From assembly GCA_934569045.1 (NCBI GenBank), contig CAKTJX010000040.1, positions 1 to 16,565 of the forward strand: 16,565 nt of DNA. The letters are read 5' to 3'. Below, in pieces: positions 6,879 through 13,318 of the stretch. Source of the DNA: an uncultured Oscillospiraceae bacterium. GTDB taxonomy: Bacteria > Bacillota > Clostridia > Oscillospirales > Oscillospiraceae. Position 1 is the first letter of the stretch, and the number at the start of each line of letters is the position of its first letter. Position numbers and translations under genes: made by a program. The notes beneath the pieces are model-generated. The model was not told the DNA's origin. It was given only the letters and a program-made list of their open reading frames with translations, and did no database searches.

Positions 6879-8086
6879 AGAAGCTGCGGCTGCGGTTTGT
6901 CTGCGTGATCATGGCTATTGTGACGGTGACGCTGGCTGCCATTTTCGGCCTGCTGTACTATTTCACCCAGCAGAATCTGGAGGAGGAGAGCGTTGCCATG
7001 ATGGAATCCGTGGCGGCCAACCCCTTCCAGCTGGGGCGGCCCAACGTCCACAGCAGCCAGGTGCGGCTACCCTACTTTATGATCAAGGTGGGGGCCTCCG
7101 GGGAGGTCACCGCCGTGGTGGGGGGCTACTATGACCTGTCCGACGAGACCTTCCTCCGGGCGCTGATGGAGGCTGTGGGATCGGAGGATCAGGATGTGGG
7201 CGTGGTGCCGGAGTACAACCTCCGGTTTTTAAAGGTCCGCACCCCCCTGAGCCAGACCTTGGTTTTCGCGGATATGACCAGCGAGAAGGCAACGCTTTTA
7301 AGCCTGGGAAAAACCTGCGCCGCTCTGGGGGCACTGTGCATGGCGGTGTTCTTCGGCATTGCCATGGCCCTGGCCCACTGGATGGTCCGGCCTGTGGAGC
7401 AGGCCTGGCAGCAGCAGCGGCAGTTTGTGGCGGACGCCTCCCATGAATTAAAGACCCCCCTGACGGTGATTACCACCAACGCCGAGCTCCTGCAAATGCC
7501 GGACGCGGACCCGGACAGCGCCCGCAGAAGCGTCAGCAGCATCCTCACCATGTCCCATCAGATGCGCCAGCTTGTGGAGCGGCTGCTGGAGCTGGCCCGG
7601 TCCGACAGCGGCCAGAACAAGCTGGTTCTGGAGCAGCTGGACCTGTCGGCGCTGGTAGAGGACGGGACGCTGCCCTTTGAGGCCGTGTTCTTTGAGGCGG
7701 GGCTGACCCTGGCCTCGGATATCCAGCCGGGCATTCAGGTCACCGGCAGCCGCCAGCACCTGGGCCAGCTGGTGGATATCCTGCTGGATAACGCCCGGAA
7801 GTACGCTGCCGGCGGCGAGGTGCGCCTGACGCTCCAGAAAACCCATCGCCACCGCTGCCGCCTGACGGTTTCCAATGCCGCGCCGGACATGACGAAGGAG
7901 CAGCTTGCCAATATCTTCAAGCGCTTCTACCGCATGGACGAGGCCCGCAGCCGGGACGGCAGCTTCGGCCTGGGGCTCTCCATCGCGGAGAACATCGTCA
8001 CCGCCCACGGCGGCAAAATCTGGGCGGAGAGCAGCGATGGCCGCTTCACGGTGCTGGCGGAGCTGCCGACGAAGGAAGAAAAGTAG
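6872..8086 (+). CDS. Membrane sensor histidine kinase
   Basis: A 404-residue kinase paired with the preceding regulator. The first membrane segment is at about 8-31. A small extracytoplasmic sensor of ~110 residues follows and is not recognisable by eye. The second membrane segment is at about 149-168. There is then a short linker and a HisKA dimerisation domain with H191 in DASHELKTPLTV. The ATPase domain shows the N box (LVDILLDNARKYA), F box (FKRFYRMDEARS) and G box (GSFGLGLSIAENIV). The start is GTG at 6872, overlapping the regulator stop. A full HAMP domain is not evident; the link between membrane and H box is only about 20 residues. The signal is unknown. Confidence 0.93.
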   Translation: MLKKLRLRFVCVIMAIVTVTLAAIFGLLYYFTQQNLEEESVAMMESVAANPFQLGRPNVHSSQVRLPYFMIKVGASGEVTAVVGGYYDLSDETFLRALMEAVGSEDQDVGVVPEYNLRFLKVRTPLSQTLVFADMTSEKATLLSLGKTCAALGALCMAVFFGIAMALAHWMVRPVEQAWQQQRQFVADASHELKTPLTVITTNAELLQMPDADPDSARRSVSSILTMSHQMRQLVERLLELARSDSGQNKLVLEQLDLSALVEDGTLPFEAVFFEAGLTLASDIQPGIQVTGSRQHLGQLVDILLDNARKYAAGGEVRLTLQKTHRHRCRLTVSNAAPDMTKEQLANIFKRFYRMDEARSRDGSFGLGLSIAENIVTAHGGKIWAESSDGRFTVLAELPTKEEK

Positions 8087-8092
8087 GGAGTG

Positions 8093-8121
8093 TTGCTTTC
8101 CCTCGCCCGCTGTGGTACAAT
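8093..8121 (+). promoter_or_regulatory. Extended -10 promoter upstream of the YitT-like gene
   Basis: TTGCTT at 8093-8098, a 17-base spacer and TACAAT at 8116-8121, with TGG directly before it giving an extended -10 (TGn). It begins seven bases after the kinase stop. The predicted transcript would run through the palindromic repeat before reaching the gene at 8382, a leader of about 250 bases. Confidence 0.6.
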
Positions 8122-8143
8122 GGAAATAATGAAAAGGGACTAC

Positions 8144-8288
8144 TGAAAAATATTTGAAGGCCTGTAGGGGCGGCTATCAGCCGCCCGGAAATGACTGGGA
8201 CTGAGCACTGTGTCTTGCCGCTCACTCTCAGCACCTTCCGGGCGGCTGGTAGCCGCCCCTACGAGCCTCAAAAGGTTTTTATTTTTCA
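8144..8288. repeat. GC-rich double-hairpin palindromic repeat, copy 1
   Basis: The core arms at 8164-8190 and 8236-8262 are complementary with one mismatch in 27 bases. Each arm is itself a hairpin, GGGCGGCT-3 bases-AGCCGCCC (8168-8186 and 8240-8258), so the element can fold either as two small hairpins or as one long stem. Weaker complementarity extends outward to TGAAAAATA (8144-8152) and its complement (8280-8288). The internal ~45 bases are unrelated to copy 2. Short reading frames running through it translate to artefacts such as GGYQPPG-like strings. The rest of the gap (8289-8381) is AT-rich and shows nothing I can name beyond the GAGG ribosome site at 8371-8374. Confidence 0.85.
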
Positions 8289-8381
8289 AAAATAACCACA
8301 AAATTATAAATATTTCCGCAGTTTTTGTTTCCGATGATACTTTTTCATAGTCTCTAAACATTATGGAAATGAGGTTTTATT

Positions 8382-9017
8382 TTGTCAACAAACACCTTCA
8401 CCCGCACCCTCAACAGATGCCTGCCCGGCTTTACCCTTCGGCGGGCGGGGCTGATCGTGCTGGGGGCGGCCATTGCCTCCTTCGGCCTGTACAACATCCA
8501 CCAGCAGAGCGGCATTACCGAGGGCGGCGTGCTGGGCACGGTGCTGCTGCTGCACCACTGGCTGGGCTGGCCCGCGTCGGTCATCACCCCCATTCTGGAT
8601 ATCAGCTGCTACCTGCTGGCGCTGAAGATTCTGGGCCTGGATTTTATCAAGTGGTCCGTGGCGTCCACCCTGTGTGTCTCCGGCTTCTTCCGGCTCTGGG
8701 AGTGCTGGCCGCCGATGCTGCCGAACCTCTCCGGTCAGCCTTTGCTGGCGGCGGTGCTGGGGGCGCTGTTTGTGGGCGTGGGTGTGGGCCTGGTGGTCCG
8801 CCAGGGCGGCTCCTCCGGCGGGGACGACGCGCTGGCCCTGTCCATCGCCAAGGCGGCAAAATGCCGGATTTCCTTTGCCTACCTCTTTACGGATCTGACG
8901 GTGCTGACCCTTTCTCTGACCTACATTCCTTTCCGCCGCATCGCCTATTCCCTGGTCACCGTGACCCTCTCCTCCTGGCTGATTGACGTGATTCAGGGAA
9001 AAAATAAAAATACCTAA
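8382..9017 (+). CDS. YitT-like integral membrane protein (DUF161)
   Basis: A 211-residue hydrophobic protein with about five or six membrane segments. It has the family-typical first half (GAAIASFGLYNIHQQSGITEGG) and the VGLVVRQGGSSGGDDALAL segment, which matches the Gly-rich loop of YitT proteins. Members usually carry a C-terminal DUF2179 cytosolic domain; this one stops shortly after the last membrane segment, so it is the short form. Function is not established for the family and I do not assign a substrate. I use TTG at 8382, which has GAGG seven bases upstream. No ATG in this frame gives a better N-terminus. It sits alone between two copies of the same palindromic repeat. Confidence 0.8.
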   Translation: MSTNTFTRTLNRCLPGFTLRRAGLIVLGAAIASFGLYNIHQQSGITEGGVLGTVLLLHHWLGWPASVITPILDISCYLLALKILGLDFIKWSVASTLCVSGFFRLWECWPPMLPNLSGQPLLAAVLGALFVGVGVGLVVRQGGSSGGDDALALSIAKAAKCRISFAYLFTDLTVLTLSLTYIPFRRIAYSLVTVTLSSWLIDVIQGKNKNT

Positions 9018-9019
9018 AC

Positions 9020-9053
9020 TCCTATTGACAAACTAGGATTTCGGTGCTATGAT
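9020..9053 (+). promoter_or_regulatory. Consensus promoter with overlapping inverted-repeat operator (likely cysK)
   Basis: TTGACA at 9025-9030, 17 bases, TATGAT at 9048-9053: essentially a consensus promoter. The -35 box lies inside an inverted repeat, TCCTA (9020-9024) and TAGGA (9034-9038), with AAC/ATT flanks extending the symmetry. A repressor bound there would block the -35. CCTA...TAGG dyads are typical of Rrf2-family regulators (CymR/IscR-like) that control cysteine and Fe-S genes in Firmicutes; that link is inference. The next gene on this strand is cysK, about 360 bases away. Confidence 0.65.
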
Positions 9054-9066
9054 ACAGCCATCCAAA

Positions 9067-9098
9067 GGAAAGTTACCAGACTTTCCCACCAGGGAGGG
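9067..9098 (+). promoter_or_regulatory. Two mutually exclusive hairpins in the cysK leader
   Basis: Hairpin A pairs GGAAAGT (9067-9073) with ACTTTCC (9080-9086). Hairpin B pairs CTTTCCC (9081-9087) with GGGAGGG (9092-9098), counting two G-U pairs. They share 9081-9086, so only one can form. GGGAGGG is also the ribosome site for the short reading frame at 9107. This arrangement could expose or hide that site. No match to a T-box, SAM or other riboswitch that I know is seen. Confidence 0.4.
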
Positions 9099-9106
9099 CG
9101 GGCAGT

Positions 9107-9133
9107 ATGATCTATGCCGCGGTTCGATGTTGA
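9107..9133 (+). CDS. Possible leader peptide MIYAAVRC upstream of cysK
   Basis: An eight-codon frame, ATG at 9107 to TGA at 9131-9133, encodes MIYAAVRC. It has GGGAGGG eight bases upstream and lies about 50 bases after the predicted transcription start. The last sense codon is Cys (TGT) directly before the stop, suggestive of a cysteine-sensing upstream reading frame given that cysK follows. So short a frame could be chance; only conservation in relatives would prove it. Confidence 0.3.
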   Translation: MIYAAVRC

Positions 9134-9151
9134 AGATTTTGGGGAAAATAA

Positions 9152-9365
9152 TTGTCAATTGACAATGCGAATCAAGCGTTGACGGCCCGTAGGGGCGGCT
9201 ACCAGCCGCCCGGAAGGTATCGAAAGGGAACTGTGAAGACCAAACGCGAAACCCCCGTCGTCTCCGGGCGGCTGGTAGCCGCCCCTACGAGACTCAAAAG
9301 TTTTAAAGTTTCCGGAATTCCCGTGGAATCATGAACATTTTAACGATTGATTCGCATTGCCAATT
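9152..9365. repeat. Double-hairpin palindromic repeat, copy 2, within a second inverted repeat
   Basis: The inner core matches copy 1. Arms at 9189-9214 and 9263-9288 are perfectly complementary over 26 bases, each an internal GGGCGGCT/AGCCGCCC hairpin. This core is enclosed by a different pair of 24-bp arms, AATTGACAATGCGAATCAAG... at 9157-9180 and the complement at 9342-9365, with 2 mismatches. The left outer arm starts with its own 14-bp palindrome (TTGTCAATTGACAA, 9152-9165). The outer arms are AT-rich and the core GC-rich, which suggests one element inserted in, or carried by, another. The element lies between the promoter at 9025-9053 and cysK. Confidence 0.85.
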
Positions 9366-9417
9366 CGCAGTCCCTTTGCGCCCAAGTTATTACACACTCT
9401 GAAAGGAAGTCTTTGTT

Positions 9418-10353
9418 ATGTCTAAAATTTACACCTCCGCTGACCAGCTGATCGGCCATACCCCGCTGCTGGAGCTGACCCATATTGAGCAGGCAGAAAA
9501 GCTGGGAGCCAGGATTCTTGCCAAGCTGGAGTACTTCAACCCTGCCGGTTCCGTGAAGGACCGGATTGCCAAGGGGATTATTGACGATGCCGAGCAGTCC
9601 GGGGCCCTGAAGCCCGGCGCTACCATCATTGAGCCTACCTCCGGCAATACGGGCATCGGCCTGGCTGCCGTGGCCGCGGCCCGGGGCTACAAGCTGATCA
9701 TTGTCATGCCGGACACCATGAGCGTGGAGCGCCGCCAGCTGATCAGGGCCTATGGCGCGGAGCTGGTGCTGTCCGAGGGCGCCAAGGGCATGAAGGGCGC
9801 CATTGAGAAGGCCAACGAGCTCTCCGCCCAGATTCCCGGCAGCATCATCGCCGGCCAGTTCACCAATCCCGCCAACCCCAAGACCCATTTCGCCACCACC
9901 GGCCCGGAAATCTATGAGGATACCGACGGAGACGTGGATATCTTTGTGGCAGGCGTGGGCACCGGCGGTACCATCACCGGCGTGGGCGAGTATCTGAAGA
10001 GCAAGAAGCCGGACGTGAAGGTCGTGGCCGTGGAGCCCGCAACCTCCGCCGTCCTGTCCACCGGGGTGGCGGGCCCTCACAAGATTCAGGGCATCGGCGC
10101 GGGCTTCGTGCCCAAGGTGCTGAACACCAAGATCTATGATGAGATCATCCCCGTTACCAATGAGAACGCCTTTGAGACGGGCCGCGCTGTGGGCCATCAG
10201 GAGGGCGTGCTGGTGGGTATCTCCTCCGGCGCGGCGGTGTGGGCCGCCATCCAGCTGGCAAAGCGCCCGGAGAACAAGGGCAAGACCATCGTGGTCCTGC
10301 TGCCGGATACCGGCGACCGGTATCTGTCCACCCCGCTGTTCGCGGAGAAATAA
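9418..10353 (+). CDS. cysK: Cysteine synthase A (O-acetylserine sulfhydrylase)
   Basis: A 311-residue PLP enzyme making cysteine from O-acetylserine and sulfide. The PLP lysine is K47 in [11 protein letters not shown]. The substrate loop TSGNTG is at 74-79. The glycine-rich phosphate-binding loop is [18 protein letters not shown], and GISSGAAVW is near the C-terminus. The length is standard for CysK; there is no C-terminal extension as in cystathionine beta-synthase. The start ATG has AAAGGAAG upstream. No cysE is adjacent. The nearest good promoter is at 9025-9053, so its mRNA would have a leader of about 360 bases containing the palindromic repeat. Just after the gene, GC-rich hairpins may end the transcript. 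Confidence 0.96.
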   Translation: MSKIYTSADQLIGHTPLLELTHIEQAEKLGARILAKLEYFNPAGSVKDRIAKGIIDDAEQSGALKPGATIIEPTSGNTGIGLAAVAAARGYKLIIVMPDTMSVERRQLIRAYGAELVLSEGAKGMKGAIEKANELSAQIPGSIIAGQFTNPANPKTHFATTGPEIYEDTDGDVDIFVAGVGTGGTITGVGEYLKSKKPDVKVVAVEPATSAVLSTGVAGPHKIQGIGAGFVPKVLNTKIYDEIIPVTNENAFETGRAVGHQEGVLVGISSGAAVWAAIQLAKRPENKGKTIVVLLPDTGDRYLSTPLFAEK

Positions 10354-10376
10354 AATACCATCCTCTCTTCTCATGG

Positions 10377-10426
10377 GGCTGCCGCGTTTTTCACGGCAGC
10401 CTCAATGAAATCCAGCCGATGGCTGG
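10377..10426 (+). terminator. Hairpins after cysK, possible weak terminator
   Basis: GGCTGCCG (10377-10384) pairs with CGGCAGCC (10394-10401) around a T-rich loop, and CCAGCC-GAT-GGCTGG follows at 10412-10426. Neither is followed by a T run, so termination is uncertain. From here to 10508 I see nothing else definable except a short GC hairpin near 10454-10467. Confidence 0.35.
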
Positions 10427-10508
10427 GTGAAATCTGTCTGGCGGCAGAAGAAATCGCCCTTGCGGGCGGTTATGGTGTCCTAAGGGGGACGGATAAAAAT
10501 GGGCGTAT

Positions 10509-10560
10509 CGCAAACTATTTTGCGGTGCGTCTTTCCTTTTTCCGCTGTTTCTGGTACAAT
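10509..10560 (+). promoter_or_regulatory. Extended -10 promoter and small palindrome before the dehydrogenase
   Basis: TACAAT at 10555-10560 is preceded by TGG (10552-10554), an extended -10; the -35 (TTTCCT at 10532-10537) is weak. Upstream, CGCAAA-CTAT-TTTGCG (10509-10524) is a perfect 6-bp palindrome that could be an operator. The gene starts at 10589 behind GGAGGG. Confidence 0.45.
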
Positions 10561-10588
10561 AGGAAAAACAGAAACGGAGGGATACCCT

Positions 10589-11554
10589 ATGAAAATCGTT
10601 GTACTGGACGGCTATACGGAAAATCCCGGTGACCTCAGTTGGGCGGAGCTGGAAAAGCTGGGGGAGCTGACGGTGTATGACCGGACTCCGGTGGAGGATG
10701 CGGAGAAAATTCTCCGGCGCATCGGGGACGCGGAGGCGGTGTTCACCAATAAAACACCGCTGGGCAGGGCCGTGTTGGAGCGCTGCCGGAACCTTCAATT
10801 CATCGGGGTTCTGGCTACGGGCTACAATGTGGTGGATGTGGACTGCGCCAGGGAGCGGGGCATCCCCGTGTGCAATGTGCCCTCCTACGGCACGGATGCC
10901 GTGGCTCAGTTCGCCATTGCTCTGCTGCTGGAGATTTGCAGCCGGGTGGGGCAGCATGACCGGGCGGTGCATCAGGGCCGCTGGCAGGAGAGCGCCGATT
11001 TCTGCTTCTGGGATGCGCCGCTGATGGAGTTGGCTGGCAAGACCATGGGTATTATCGGCTTTGGCCGCATTGGCCAGAAGACGGGAACCATTGCCAAGGC
11101 CCTGGGCATGCGAATTCTCGCCTCCGGCAGCAAGCCCACGGAGTCCGGAAAGGCCATTGCGGATTATGTAACCCTGGACGAGCTGCTGGCGCAGTCCGAT
11201 GTGATCGCTCTGCACTGTCCCCTGTTCCCATCCACCCAGGGCATCATCAATAAGGACACCATCGCCAAGATGAAGGATGGCGTGATCATTCTGAACAACT
11301 CCCGTGGTCCCCTGGTGGTGGAGCAGGACCTGGCGGACGCGCTGAATTCCGGCAAGGTCTATGCCGCCGGTCTGGACGTGGTGAGCACCGAACCCATCCG
11401 GGGGGACAACCCCCTGCTGAAGGCAAAGAACTGCATCATTACCCCCCATATCTCCTGGGCCCCCGTGGAGGCCCGGCAGCGGATTATGGACATGTCCGTG
11501 GACAATCTGAAGCAGTTCCTGGCGGGGACTCCCGTCAACGTGGTGAACGGGTAA
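10589..11554 (+). CDS. D-2-hydroxyacid dehydrogenase, probably glycerate/hydroxypyruvate reductase
   Basis: A 321-residue NAD(P)-dependent dehydrogenase of the D-isomer 2-hydroxyacid family. The dinucleotide-binding motif is GFGRIG at 157-162. The catalytic triad positions are R239 (NNSRGPLV), E268 (VVSTEPI) and H287 (TPHISWA). The pattern LAGKTMGIIGFGRIGQ and the C-terminal NVVNG fit glycerate dehydrogenases. The frame is open upstream, but ATG at 10589 has GGAGGG six bases before it and gives the family N-terminus (MKIVVLDGYTENPGDL). Support for the glycerate role comes from context: a glycerate kinase fragment starts four bases after its stop. A phosphoglycerate or lactate dehydrogenase role is less likely because it lacks an ACT domain and matches the glycerate group better. 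Confidence 0.88.
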   Translation: MKIVVLDGYTENPGDLSWAELEKLGELTVYDRTPVEDAEKILRRIGDAEAVFTNKTPLGRAVLERCRNLQFIGVLATGYNVVDVDCARERGIPVCNVPSYGTDAVAQFAIALLLEICSRVGQHDRAVHQGRWQESADFCFWDAPLMELAGKTMGIIGFGRIGQKTGTIAKALGMRILASGSKPTESGKAIADYVTLDELLAQSDVIALHCPLFPSTQGIINKDTIAKMKDGVIILNNSRGPLVVEQDLADALNSGKVYAAGLDVVSTEPIRGDNPLLKAKNCIITPHISWAPVEARQRIMDMSVDNLKQFLAGTPVNVVNG

Positions 11555-11558
11555 GCGC

Positions 11559-11702
11559 ATGAAGGTAGTCATTGCCATTGATTCCATGAAGGACAGCCTG
11601 GACTCCCTCCAGGCGGGCAGCAGCGCGGAGGCGGGCATCCTGCGGGTTAATCGGCTCGCCTTCCGGCTCTCGCGGGCAGATGCGGAAAGAGAAAAATTAT
11701 AA
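11559..11702 (+). pseudogene. Truncated glycerate kinase (N-terminal remnant only)
   Basis: A 47-codon frame opens with MKVVIAIDSMKDSLDSLQAG and continues SSAEAGILRV, which is the recognisable N-terminus of the GarK/GlxK-type glycerate kinase family. Full proteins are about 370-380 residues. After about residue 30 the similarity stops and the last 17 codons (NRLAFRLSRADAEREKL) look unrelated, ending at TAA 11700-11702. None of the kinase core is present in any frame before the next gene. The start lies four bases after the dehydrogenase stop, the usual operon arrangement. The kinase has therefore been lost by a deletion or rearrangement, leaving its 5' end. The fragment probably has no activity. 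Confidence 0.75.
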
Positions 11703-11717
11703 CCGGTGAATAAAAAC

Positions 11718-11756
11718 AAACACCTCCGGAAAAGCTTCTTTTCCGGAGGTGTTTTT
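11718..11756 (+). terminator. Terminator-like hairpin that contains the CBS gene's ribosome site
   Basis: A perfect 17-bp stem (11718-11734 with 11738-11754) with a 3-base loop, followed by a T run at 11752-11756, has the form of a strong intrinsic terminator for the dehydrogenase unit. The right arm includes GGAGGTG (11745-11751), and the ATG of the next gene follows at 11757. The same structure would hide that ribosome site in mRNA that reads through. Confidence 0.75.
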
Positions 11757-12188
11757 ATGAAACTGCGGGAAATTATGACCAGCCAGGTGGTGCGCATCCG
11801 CCCGGAGGAGCCGGTGGCGGTGGCGGCCAGGATGCTGCGGCAGTACAACATCGGGCTCCTGCCGGTGTGTGGCCAGGACGGGGCGCTAAAGGGGCTGGTG
11901 ACGGACCGGGACCTGGTGACCCGGTGCCTGGCGGCGGGGAAGAACCCCGCCGAGACCCGGGTGGACCAGGTGATGACCGCCCGGGTGGTGGCGGCCAGGC
12001 CGGATATGGAGGCGGGGGTTGCTGCCCACCTCATGGGCCGGGAGCAGATCCGCCGCCTGCCCATTGTGGAAAACGGGCGGCTGTGCGGCATGGTGAGCCT
12101 GGGGGACCTGGCATCCTGTGCGGAGACCAGCCCCGATGCCGCCGATGCCCTGGAGGAGATCAGCGGGAACCTTTCCTCACGGGATTAG
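11757..12188 (+). CDS. CBS-domain pair protein
   Basis: A 143-residue protein made of two CBS modules (about 1-60 and 68-125) and nothing else. Repeated features are KLREIMTSQVVRIRPEEPVAVAARML with LPVCGQDGALKGLVTDRDLV, then VDQVMTARVVAARPDMEAGVAAHLM with RRLPIVENGRLCGMVSLGDLA. Such stand-alone pairs bind adenosine nucleotides and often regulate partner enzymes or channels; no partner is visible here. An upstream in-frame GTG at 11706 exists, but I choose ATG at 11757 because it has GGAGGTG five bases ahead and gives the standard family N-terminus. That ribosome site lies in the terminator-like stem just upstream, which may limit translation or mark promoter-proximal processing. Confidence 0.85.
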   Translation: MKLREIMTSQVVRIRPEEPVAVAARMLRQYNIGLLPVCGQDGALKGLVTDRDLVTRCLAAGKNPAETRVDQVMTARVVAARPDMEAGVAAHLMGREQIRRLPIVENGRLCGMVSLGDLASCAETSPDAADALEEISGNLSSRD

Positions 12189-12236
12189 CTCCAAACCGCT
12201 TGCTCTATTCCAGGACGGCGGGGAGGATTGTTAATT

Positions 12237-12710
12237 CTATGCCCCCGTAATCACCGCCACCAGACACCCGTCCCATTCCCAGACTCTGGGGTCCTGGAGG
12301 TCGAAATGGGTGTGGTTGGGAAAGCCCCGGAGGCCCTGGCCGGTGTACTTTACCTGGGCCTCTTTCAGCACCCAGAAGGTGAGCAGGGCCCGGCGCTGGT
12401 CGGGGGCGGCGGAGAACTGGAGGTATTCGTCCTGGGAGAGGACCCGGCGGGCCAGCTTCAGGGGGACGGGGCGGTCCAGCTCCTCGGCATCGATGCCCAC
12501 GGGGCATTTTCCCAGCACGCAGAAGGCATGGCGGCGGGAGTGGGTCAGGGAGAAAAAGTATTCGCTGCCGGGAAAATAGGGCTTCCCGGCAGAGGAACGG
12601 CGCACCGGGGGCAGGGGGCCTCCGGTCTCCGCATAGTAGAGCTGCCGCAGAAGGGCCCAGGCCGCCTCATGGCCGCTGCACCCCTCTAATCGGCAGCAGG
12701 CGTATCTCAT
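12237..12710 (-). CDS. Sfp-type 4'-phosphopantetheinyl transferase
   Basis: A 157-residue minus-strand enzyme that moves phosphopantetheine from CoA to a serine on carrier proteins. Motifs are in order: GKPYF (42-46), FSLTHSR (53-59), VGIDAEE with metal ligands D74 and E76 (71-77), and FWVLKEAQVKYTGQGL with K116, E117 (112-127). It is shorter than Sfp (224 residues), mainly at the N-terminus, but the catalytic core is complete. The start ATG overlaps the stop of the upstream membrane protein gene as ATGA, and no separate ribosome site is visible, so translation is coupled. No NRPS, PKS or carrier protein gene is present in the window, so its client is unknown. It converges on the CBS gene; no terminator is seen in the 48-base gap. 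Confidence 0.88.
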   Translation of the reverse strand: MRYACCRLEGCSGHEAAWALLRQLYYAETGGPLPPVRRSSAGKPYFPGSEYFFSLTHSRRHAFCVLGKCPVGIDAEELDRPVPLKLARRVLSQDEYLQFSAAPDQRRALLTFWVLKEAQVKYTGQGLRGFPNHTHFDLQDPRVWEWDGCLVAVITGA

Positions 12711-13243
12711 TGGGCGTCGATGATGTTGTCGTCCCCGGAGGACAGGAGCTTTCCAGGTTTTAAACGGTCAATGGACATGAGCACCGCCAGCACCAGAATC
12801 AGGATGCCCAGAATCACCCACACCGCCCGGGAGGTGGTCATGGGCAGCACAATGAGCAGGGCCCCCAGGATACCGGAGAGCAGGGCGTACTTCATGCCGC
12901 ACTTCCAGCGGGTGGCATTGATGATATCCTGGACGGAGCGCACCAGGATCAGCAGCCCCGCAATGCGGCCCAGGGCCACCGCCAGCCGCAGAGGATTGCG
13001 CACCAGCCACAGTCCCAGGGCCACGGTTACCACCGTAAAGAGAATCCGGCCCGTATTGATGTCCTTTACAATCAGGGATTCCACCAGAAGCCCCGCCCCC
13101 AGCAGCATCAGAATCCAGCCCAGCACCTTGCCCACCACGGCGGAGGCGGAGTCCGGCCGGATGATCAGCGCCAGACCGAGAATTGCCATCAGCACAGGGG
13201 TCAGCATCAGCTTGACCAGGGTGGTCACATCGGTTTTCTTCAT
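12707..13243 (-). CDS. DUF308 / HdeD-like integral membrane protein
   Basis: A 178-residue minus-strand protein with about six hydrophobic segments in three hairpin pairs, as in the HdeD/DUF308 family. Examples are TPVLMAILGLALII near the start and AVWVILGILILVLAVLM near the end, with the last ~20 residues polar. E. coli HdeD is linked to acid resistance; for Firmicutes members no function is established. The frame is open upstream, but I use ATG at 13243, giving MKKTDVTTLVK, with AAGGAAGGG about eleven bases before it. The in-frame GTG nine bases upstream lies too close to that site. A promoter is clear at 13274-13302. The gene is coupled to the downstream phosphopantetheinyl transferase by ATGA overlap. 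Confidence 0.8.
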   Translation of the reverse strand: MKKTDVTTLVKLMLTPVLMAILGLALIIRPDSASAVVGKVLGWILMLLGAGLLVESLIVKDINTGRILFTVVTVALGLWLVRNPLRLAVALGRIAGLLILVRSVQDIINATRWKCGMKYALLSGILGALLIVLPMTTSRAVWVILGILILVLAVLMSIDRLKPGKLLSSGDDNIIDAQ

Positions 13244-13273
13244 AGAGATCACGCCCTTCCTTTTGTTAATTGT

Positions 13274-13302
13274 ATGATACCCCTTTTTTGGCCCGGTGTC
13301 AA
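13274..13302 (-). promoter_or_regulatory. Sigma-A promoter for the DUF308-PPTase operon
   Basis: On the minus strand TTGACA (13302-13297), a 17-base spacer and TATCAT (13279-13274). The -35 is half of a palindrome, TGTCAA-TG-TTGACA at 13297-13310, which could also be an operator. Confidence 0.75.
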
Positions 13303-13318
13303 TGTTGACAGGGGGAAA

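Noticed and set aside
8140..8361. Short minus-strand frame through repeat copy 1, and the plus frame 9152-9334 through copy 2
   Set aside because: Both are translations of the GGGCGGCT palindromes. They have no ribosome site and their sequences follow the repeat, not a protein family.
9054..9417. T-box or SAM riboswitch before cysK
   Set aside because: The T-box signature (GGTGGTACCGCG-like) and the SAM-I core are both missing, and no terminator with a T run is present in the leader.
11706..11756. Upstream GTG start for the CBS protein
   Set aside because: It would translate the terminator stem, has no ribosome site, and adds 17 residues not typical of the family.
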